NCBI GenBank assembly: GCA_949298665.1
Contig: CASFXO010000048.1
Location: 1-5,884 of the forward strand
Source: an uncultured Lentisphaeria bacterium
GTDB lineage: Bacteria > Verrucomicrobiota > Lentisphaeria > Victivallales > Victivallaceae
DNA: 5,884 bases
Direction of reading: 5' to 3'
A program made the translations under genes and the position numbers. The notes under the pieces were generated by a model. It ran no database searches. It worked only from the letters and a program-made list of their open reading frames with translations, and was not told the origin of the DNA. This document shows positions 1-4,285 of this stretch, piece by piece. The stretch's first letter is position 1; the number at the start of each line of letters is the position of its first letter.

Positions 1-1
1 C

Positions 2-730
2 GGTTCGCTGGCCATGGCCCGGACCGGGGAAAAGGCCGATGCCTGCATCGTGCTGGAGCCGACCGACGCGCGGATTCTGACGTCCATTCGCGGAGCGGTG
101 TGGTTCCGGGTGGTCTTCAAGGGCGTCGCCGGACACAGCGGCGAGGCCGGGCAGACCAAGAGCGCGCTTTTGCTGGCGCATCAGGCGATCAGCATTCTGA
201 CGCAGTACCACGCGGACCTGCTGAAGGCTTCGCGCGGGTTCCCGCTGTTCGACAAGTACGCCAATCCGATGCCGATCACCTTCGGTAAACTGCAGGCCGG
301 CAACTGGCCCGCGGCCGCGCCGAACAGCGCGGTGCTCGAAGGCGTACTCGGGTTCCTGCCGAACAAGACCAAGGAAGAGATCTGCGCCGAAATGAAGGCG
401 GCGCTGATCGCCGGCGGCCTCAAGGAACAGGAATTCGACCTGAGTTTCATGTATCGGCATGACTGCAGCGTGGTCGAGCCGGAACATGAGCTGCCGCAGG
501 GACTGCTGCGGCTTGGCGAGGCGATCGGCGTGCCGCAGACCATCGACGCATGGACGGCGTCCTGCGATGCCTGGTTCTACAACAACCAACTCGGTATTCC
601 GACGGTGGTGTGCGGGGCCGGGACGCTCAAGGTGGCGCATTCGATCAACGAAAACATCGAAGTCGCCAGTATCGGCGCGACCGCGGAATTGATGGTCAAT
701 TTCATTGCCGAATTCTGTGAGGCGGAATAA
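2..730 (+). CDS. M20-family metallopeptidase/deacylase (ArgE/DapE-like), 5'-truncated
   Basis: The frame is open to the left edge, so this is the C-terminal 242 residues of a longer protein. M20 enzymes are usually about 380-430 aa, and the missing part would hold the first metal-binding residues (HxD and the Asp-Glu-Glu cluster). Visible family marks, counted from base 2, are GSLA at the start, which in relatives follows the GGN segment; the LEPT motif with metal-ligand Glu19; and the lid/dimerisation domain, about residues 28-145, with GHSG at 44-47. After these come a CDAWF segment (188-192), GIPTVVCGAG (198-207) and AHS with the last expected metal ligand His213. The family hydrolyses amide bonds of N-acyl amino acids, small peptides or related compounds in the cytoplasm using a di-metal site. 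The in-frame ATG at base 14 lies inside the conserved catalytic domain and is not the start. The dehydrogenase gene follows after 19 bp, suggesting co-transcription. The exact substrate cannot be told; family assignment is secure. Confidence 0.9.
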   Translation, partial: GSLAMARTGEKADACIVLEPTDARILTSIRGAVWFRVVFKGVAGHSGEAGQTKSALLLAHQAISILTQYHADLLKASRGFPLFDKYANPMPITFGKLQAGNWPAAAPNSAVLEGVLGFLPNKTKEEICAEMKAALIAGGLKEQEFDLSFMYRHDCSVVEPEHELPQGLLRLGEAIGVPQTIDAWTASCDAWFYNNQLGIPTVVCGAGTLKVAHSINENIEVASIGATAELMVNFIAEFCEAE

Positions 731-732
731 TC

Positions 733-740
733 GAGGAAGG
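733..740 (+). promoter_or_regulatory. Ribosome binding site of the zinc dehydrogenase
   Basis: The purine-rich GAGGAAGG ends 9 nt before the ATG at 750. It decides the start: the longer reading from an ATG at 705 would overlap the upstream gene by 26 bases and add 15 residues that match no part of the dehydrogenase family, whereas the protein from 750 begins with the typical MKALVK. Confidence 0.8.
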
Positions 741-749
741 AACAGAACG

Positions 750-1784
750 ATGAAAGCATTGGTCAAGACCCAGAAGGGAAAAGGCTTTCTGGAATATATG
801 GACATGCCGGAGCCGAAGCCGGGTCCGGGCGAAGTCCTGCTGGAAATCAAGGCGACGGGGATTTGCGGGACCGACCTGCATGTGCGTGACGACGGCTTCC
901 CGTACTGGCCGCCGGTGATTCTCGGGCACGAGTTTTCCGGAGAAATCGTGGAACTCGGACCGGACTGCAAATACTACAAGCTCGGCGAACGGGTGGTCGG
1001 CGAACCGCACACCAAGGCCTGCGGCGTCTGCTACCTCTGTCGGACCGGCAATCCCCAGATCTGTCCGGAAAAGCGCAGTCCCGGCTGGGGCATTCACGGC
1101 AGTTTCTGCAAATACCTGGTGATGCCGGAATCGCTGCTGCACCGGATTCCGGACAGCATGGATTACGACACCGCCGCCGTGCTGGAACCGGCCGCCAACG
1201 TCGTTCATGACGTGATTGAACGCGGCCGCATCGAACCGGCCGACTTCGTGGTGGTCGTCGGACCCGGACCGATCGGGCTGCTGGCCGGGATGGCGGCGAA
1301 TGCCGCCGGAGCCCGCTATATCGTGATGGCCGGGGCGCCGTCGGATGAAGCGCTGCGCCTGCCCAAGGCGCGGGAACTCGGATTCGACAGCGTCATCGAC
1401 GTCACCAAGACCAATCTGACGGAGCTGGTCATGGATCTGACGCACGGCGTCGGCGCCGATATGGCGATCGACTGCACCGGTGCGCCGCGTGCCATTGCCG
1501 GGTTGCCGGATCTGGTCCGCAAGAAAGGTCGCATTCAGGCCATCGGTCTGACGGGTGGACGCAATGTGGATTTCCCGTGGAACACCTGTTCGACCAAATC
1601 GCTGGACATCCATTTCGGCATGTCCACGAGCTATACCAGCTGGAACAAGGCGATCGCTCTGGCCGAACGCGGTCTGATGCCGATTGAAAAGGTGATTTCC
1701 CACCGGATGCCGCTGGCCGACTGGGAAAAGGCGTTCGCCGAGCTGGATGCTCAGAGAGCGCTGAAGATCATTCTGCATCCCTGA
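750..1784 (+). CDS. Zinc-dependent medium-chain alcohol/polyol dehydrogenase
   Basis: This 344-aa protein has the normal length for the sorbitol/threonine dehydrogenase branch of the medium-chain superfamily. These enzymes oxidise a secondary alcohol of a polyol, sugar acid or amino acid with NAD(P)+. The GroES-like catalytic domain carries the expected catalytic zinc residues: Cys39 in GICGTD, His60-Glu61 in GHEFSG and Glu146 in LEPAA. A structural-zinc lobe has four cysteines at 91, 94, 97 and 105 (CxxCxxCx7C). The Rossmann domain starts with GPGPIG at 171-176. The end of the second beta strand (about 191-196, IVMAGA) lacks the acidic residue that usually fixes NAD, so cofactor preference is uncertain. 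It lies 19 bp behind the M20 gene and just ahead of a strong terminator, so it is probably the last gene of that operon. The substrate is not identifiable; L-iditol/sorbitol-like or threonine-like activity are both possible. All zinc residues are present, so the enzyme should be active. Confidence 0.93.
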   Translation: MKALVKTQKGKGFLEYMDMPEPKPGPGEVLLEIKATGICGTDLHVRDDGFPYWPPVILGHEFSGEIVELGPDCKYYKLGERVVGEPHTKACGVCYLCRTGNPQICPEKRSPGWGIHGSFCKYLVMPESLLHRIPDSMDYDTAAVLEPAANVVHDVIERGRIEPADFVVVVGPGPIGLLAGMAANAAGARYIVMAGAPSDEALRLPKARELGFDSVIDVTKTNLTELVMDLTHGVGADMAIDCTGAPRAIAGLPDLVRKKGRIQAIGLTGGRNVDFPWNTCSTKSLDIHFGMSTSYTSWNKAIALAERGLMPIEKVISHRMPLADWEKAFAELDAQRALKIILHP

Positions 1785-1807
1785 CGGCAGGAGCAGGATG
1801 AGGATCG

Positions 1808-1849
1808 GGTCGCTTCGCCCTGCGGTGCGGGACGGGGCGGCCTTTTTTT
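1808..1849 (+). terminator. Rho-independent terminator after the dehydrogenase
   Basis: Bases 1808-1823 pair with 1827-1842 around a GGT loop. The stem is 16 bp with one C-A mismatch and several G-T pairs, and seven T residues (1843-1849) follow directly. It sits 23 bp after the dehydrogenase stop codon and would end the M20-dehydrogenase transcript, separating it from the next promoter. Confidence 0.85.
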
Positions 1850-1880
1850 GTGAAAGCGGGAAAGGAAAGTGCGGAATCGT

Positions 1881-1899
1881 CGATTTTACTAATAAATCG
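1881..1899 (+). repeat. Inverted repeat upstream of the promoter (possible distal operator)
   Basis: CGATTT (1881-1886) and its exact complement AAATCG (1894-1899) flank a 7-nt AT-rich spacer. The repeat lies just upstream of the -35 box of the Gfo/Idh/MocA promoter, where an activator or second repressor dimer could bind. Six-base arms can arise by chance, so the role is an inference. Confidence 0.35.
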
Positions 1900-1911
1900 C
1901 GGAAAAACAGC

Positions 1912-1940
1912 TTGTCCTTTGTCGCAAAATGCGGTATAAT
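1912..1940 (+). promoter_or_regulatory. Sigma70-type promoter of the Gfo/Idh/MocA gene
   Basis: TTGTCC (1912-1917, four of six consensus bases) is followed by a 17-bp spacer and a perfect TATAAT (1935-1940). Transcription should begin near 1946-1948, giving a leader of about 45-50 nt. It is the strongest promoter match in the window and stands in an AT-rich patch right after a terminator, as expected for an independent transcription unit. Confidence 0.8.
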
Positions 1941-1950
1941 GATCATACCG
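1932..1950 (+). promoter_or_regulatory. 19-bp near-palindrome overlapping the -10 box (probable operator)
   Basis: CGGTATAATGATCATACCG is symmetric about base 1941, with eight of nine base pairs matching; the only break is 1938/1944. The arms CGGTAT and ATACCG are perfect. It covers the whole -10 box and the predicted transcription start, the classic position for a repressor dimer that blocks RNA polymerase. The regulator is not in the window, and the sequence does not match a motif that I can assign to a particular regulator family. Confidence 0.6.
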
Positions 1951-1979
1951 TCCGATTAATATTCAGAACCATCAACGCT

Positions 1980-1984
1980 GGAGA
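1980..1984 (+). promoter_or_regulatory. Ribosome binding site of the Gfo/Idh/MocA gene
   Basis: GGAGA ends 9 nt before the ATG at 1994. The protein from this ATG begins MKKVGFGILGAG, placing the Rossmann dinucleotide loop at the usual distance from the N-terminus, so the start is well supported. Confidence 0.75.
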
Positions 1985-1993
1985 AAGTGCCTG

Positions 1994-3061
1994 ATGAAAA
2001 AAGTGGGATTCGGGATTCTCGGCGCCGGGATGATTTCCGGCATCCACGCCGACGCCTTGCGCAAATCGTCCAAGGCCGAACTGGTCGCGGTCTGCGACGT
2101 CCGCACGGAAAATGCTCAGAAACTGGTCAATGATTATGCGCCGACGGCGAAAGTCTATTCCGACTTCGACGCGATGCTGGCGGACCCGCGGGTGGAAGTG
2201 GTCAACATCGTCACTCCGAACCACCTGCACACCCAGTTTGTGCTGAAGGCGGCGGCGGCGGGCAAGCACGTGCTCTGCGAAAAGCCCCCGGCCATGTCGC
2301 TGGCGGAAACGGATCAGATGATCGCCGCCTGTGAAAAAGCCGGCGTGAAGTTCGGTATTTTCGTGCAGAGCCGGATGCGCGAGCCGATGCGCTATATCAA
2401 GTCCGCGCTGGATGCCGGGCGCTTCGGCAAGATTCTGCGCGTCGATGTGCAGATGAAGTGGTTCCGCAATGCCGATTACTACAAGATGGACGCCTGGCGC
2501 TCCAACCGCAAGTGCGGGGCGGGGGTGACCATTCAGCACGCTTTCCATTATATCGACATTCTGCAGTATCTGATGGGGCGCGGCGCGAAGGTCTATGCCG
2601 AAATGCGCAATCTCGCTCATCCGGAGGTGGTGCTGGAAGATACGCTGGATGCGGAAATCGTCTTCGCCAACGGCGTGCGCGGATTCGTTCAGGCGAGCAC
2701 TGCGCTGTGGCCGGGAAACGACGTGCGCATTGAAGTCTATGGGACCGACGGCACCGCCGTCATGTCCGGTACCGCGATGAGCGTCTGGAAATTCAAGGAA
2801 GAACGTCCGGAGGACGAAGCTGCCCGCAAGGCGGGATCCGCCGCGGCGACCGCCGGCGGTGATCCGAAGGCGCTGCCGAGTGAAGACCACCAGTTCGTAA
2901 TCGACGACTGCGTGGATGCGATCCGGGAAAACCGCGAAGTCTGCATTCCCTGCAGCTCGGTGCGCGGCACGCTGGAAATCGCGCTGGGCATGTATAAGTC
3001 GGACAAGGAAAAGAAGGCGATCGAACTGCCTTTCACCGACGAGGACAGCATCTGGGCCTGA
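1994..3061 (+). CDS. Gfo/Idh/MocA-family NAD(P)-dependent sugar oxidoreductase
   Basis: This 355-aa cytoplasmic protein has the full family length. The N-terminal Rossmann domain has GILGAGMIS (residues 7-15) and Asp35 at the end of the second strand, which favours NAD(H). NIVTPNHLH (71-79) and the hallmark EKP (96-98) follow, with Lys97 the expected catalytic lysine. The C-terminal domain shows KWFR (155-158), YY (162-163), WR (168-169) and a GAGVTIQHAFHYIDIL segment (175-190) holding His185 and Asp188. Relatives usually read GGG...(D/N)Q..H..D there, so Gln181-His182 replace the common pair. A hydrophilic, alanine-rich stretch (about 269-297) lies before the last helices. Family members oxidise, reduce or epimerise sugars, inositols or nucleotide sugars. 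It forms a single-gene transcription unit with its own promoter, candidate operator and terminator, suggesting substrate-controlled expression. No substrate can be named. Confidence 0.93.
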   Translation: MKKVGFGILGAGMISGIHADALRKSSKAELVAVCDVRTENAQKLVNDYAPTAKVYSDFDAMLADPRVEVVNIVTPNHLHTQFVLKAAAAGKHVLCEKPPAMSLAETDQMIAACEKAGVKFGIFVQSRMREPMRYIKSALDAGRFGKILRVDVQMKWFRNADYYKMDAWRSNRKCGAGVTIQHAFHYIDILQYLMGRGAKVYAEMRNLAHPEVVLEDTLDAEIVFANGVRGFVQASTALWPGNDVRIEVYGTDGTAVMSGTAMSVWKFKEERPEDEAARKAGSAAATAGGDPKALPSEDHQFVIDDCVDAIRENREVCIPCSSVRGTLEIALGMYKSDKEKKAIELPFTDEDSIWA

Positions 3062-3083
3062 TCCGGGACTGTTGCCGGAGGAA

Positions 3084-3117
3084 AGCCGGAGCCGCGCGGG
3101 CGGTTCCGGCTTTTTTT
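3084..3117 (+). terminator. Rho-independent terminator after the Gfo/Idh/MocA gene
   Basis: Bases 3084-3094 pair with 3101-3111 through 11 pairs, one of them G-T, around a six-base loop. A T tract runs from 3111 to 3117. It starts 22 bp after the stop codon. Confidence 0.88.
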
Positions 3118-3206
3118 GTACCGTGATTTCCGGCCCGCCGGGGACCGGGGGGCGGGAGGCACAGAATTTCTTCGGCGAGGGGGGATGAAAAGTGGCAGGT
3201 GAGGAT

Positions 3207-3234
3207 TTGCTTTTTGTGGAAAGGGTGGTATTTT
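3207..3234 (+). promoter_or_regulatory. Weak candidate promoter of the deacetylase-like gene
   Basis: TTGCTT (3207-3212), a 16-bp spacer and TATTTT (3229-3234) are the best sigma70-like pair upstream of the gene, matching three and four of six consensus bases. A promoter is expected here because a terminator closes the previous unit, but this particular pair is only a guess. Confidence 0.3.
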
Positions 3235-3259
3235 CTTCTCATGCAACCCTCAACCAAGT

Positions 3260-3264
3260 GGGAG
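3260..3264 (+). promoter_or_regulatory. Ribosome binding site of the deacetylase-like gene
   Basis: GGGAG ends 10 nt before the ATG at 3275. The start it selects gives a protein beginning with a hydrophobic, signal-peptide-like segment, which supports the choice. Confidence 0.65.
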
Positions 3265-3274
3265 AATTGAACCT

Positions 3275-4210
3275 ATGTGGCGTCATTTATGGTCTGTTGC
3301 CGTTATTGCCGGAGCGTGTTCCCTGAACGCGGCGGATGCCGACACCGCCGGGGGCGCGGTTCCCGCGTTGAAGCCGGGCGGCCGGAATCATGCCGGATTT
3401 TCCGTGGACCGCACCCGGAAATACGAGGACGTGCTGCGGGAAAACGACGAGTGGATTCGGAAAAATTACCGGCATAAATACGCCTGGGAGGATTACATCG
3501 CGCTGTTGGACGAGCTGAAGAACTCTGACCGCTACATCGTTTGTCCGGGACGGGATTTCATCAAGACGTTCGATCCGGAGAAGGTCGTGGTCTACATGCG
3601 GCACGACATCGACATCGACCCCTCCACCGCGCTGCGCATGGCCGAAGAGGAACATAAACGCGGTCTGAAGGCCACCTATTACATTCTGCCCACTGCCCGC
3701 TATTACGGGGAGCAGACGCCGACCGGCGTGCGGCGCTATGCCGACATGGACCGTTTCTACCGGAAAATCCAGGCGCTCGGGCATGACATCGGCGTGCACA
3801 ACGATCTGCTTTCCATGGCGATTTTGTGGGATATCGACCCGCTGGAATTTCAGAAGCAGGAGCTGGACTACTATCATGCCAACGGGTTTCCCGTCGTCGG
3901 CGTGGTCAGCCACGGTTCCAACGTCGTGCTCAGCCGGAAGCTGAACAACACCTGGGTTTTTTCCGAATTCGGCAAAAAGGGCGTTTACGACAACCACGGC
4001 GTCGCGGTGGAATACGGCAAGCACTCCTTCAAGGATTTCGGCTTCCTGTACGAAGGATACCGCATCGGCCACAATCGGGGCACCAGCGACATCAGCGGCT
4101 TCAAGACCGGCCGGGAAGTGGTTGAACGCCTGAAATCCTTTCAGCCAGGCGACCGCGTGTCGCTGCTCACCCATCCGATTCACTGGGGCGAACAGACCGA
4201 CAAACGCTGA
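3275..4210 (+). CDS. Exported polysaccharide deacetylase-like protein (divergent CE4/NodB-type fold)
   Basis: This 311-aa protein begins with a probable Sec signal peptide: a short basic start, a hydrophobic core at about residues 5-17, and cleavage likely near Ala19-Ala22. Cys15 in AGAC resembles a lipobox only weakly. The mature part carries MRHDIDID (108-115), which corresponds to the first motif of polysaccharide deacetylases (usually TFDDG, or HDVD in WbmS-like relatives) and supplies candidate metal/base residues His110, Asp111 and Asp113. GHDIGVHND (169-177) matches the second motif, but the usual HxxxH has only His175, with Leu at the second position. VSHGS (211-215) and LTHPIHW (298-304) match the later active-site motifs. 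The expected role is removal of acetyl or similar groups from an extracytoplasmic glycan. The gene appears to be a single unit between two terminators. Superfamily assignment is fairly firm; activity and substrate are open. Confidence 0.72.
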   Translation: MWRHLWSVAVIAGACSLNAADADTAGGAVPALKPGGRNHAGFSVDRTRKYEDVLRENDEWIRKNYRHKYAWEDYIALLDELKNSDRYIVCPGRDFIKTFDPEKVVVYMRHDIDIDPSTALRMAEEEHKRGLKATYYILPTARYYGEQTPTGVRRYADMDRFYRKIQALGHDIGVHNDLLSMAILWDIDPLEFQKQELDYYHANGFPVVGVVSHGSNVVLSRKLNNTWVFSEFGKKGVYDNHGVAVEYGKHSFKDFGFLYEGYRIGHNRGTSDISGFKTGREVVERLKSFQPGDRVSLLTHPIHWGEQTDKR

Positions 4211-4233
4211 CGGCTCGGAACGGCTGAAAAACA

Positions 4234-4263
4234 GGAACCCGGCGGAATGCCGGGTTTCTTTTT
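4234..4263. terminator. Bidirectional terminator between convergent genes
   Basis: Bases 4234-4243 pair with 4249-4258 (10 pairs, one G-T) around a GGAAT loop. On the plus strand T residues at 4259-4263 follow. On the minus strand the same hairpin is followed by TGTTTTT (complement of 4227-4233). It can therefore end both the deacetylase-like gene, 23 bp past its stop, and the permease gene, 27 bp past its stop. Confidence 0.82.
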
Positions 4264-4285
4264 GGTTGCGTTCCGATGGTCCCGT

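Larger units (their letters stand above)
3118..3274. other. Intergenic region upstream of the deacetylase-like gene
   Basis: No credible gene is present. The first half is very G-rich and can form a short hairpin (3134-3139 with 3151-3156, 11-nt loop) without a T tract. The second half turns AT-rich from about 3205 and holds the possible promoter and ribosome binding site of the next gene. Confidence 0.6.

Noticed and set aside
705..749. Upstream ATG start for the dehydrogenase, adding 15 residues
   Set aside because: It overlaps the M20 gene and bypasses the strong ribosome binding site at 733-740; the extra residues are not part of the family N-terminus.
702..1946. Long open frame of 414 codons on the minus strand, opposite the dehydrogenase gene
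   Set aside because: It lies antisense to a gene with complete zinc and Rossmann motifs, its translation is rich in His/Arg/Gly/Asp without any recognisable domain, and it runs through the terminator and promoter region. Such frames are common opposite genes in GC-rich DNA.
1943..2890. Minus-strand open frame of 315 codons opposite the Gfo/Idh/MocA gene
   Set aside because: It is antisense to a well-supported gene; its residue composition is that of a reverse-strand shadow, and no credible ribosome binding site or domain is seen.
3185..3202. Five-codon reading frame (MKSGR) in the gap before the deacetylase-like gene, possible leader peptide
   Set aside because: There is no run of regulatory codons, no attenuator hairpin pair after it, and so short a frame is expected by chance.
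3275..3337. Lipoprotein reading of the deacetylase-like protein, with Cys15 as the lipidated residue
   Set aside because: The residues before Cys15 are A-G-A, lacking the typical Leu/Val/Ile at -3, and the hydrophobic core continues past the cysteine; an ordinary signal peptide fits better, though lipidation is not fully excluded.
3287..4183. Minus-strand open frame of 298 codons opposite the deacetylase-like gene
   Set aside because: The plus-strand protein has a signal peptide, a ribosome binding site and ordered motifs; the antisense frame has none of these.
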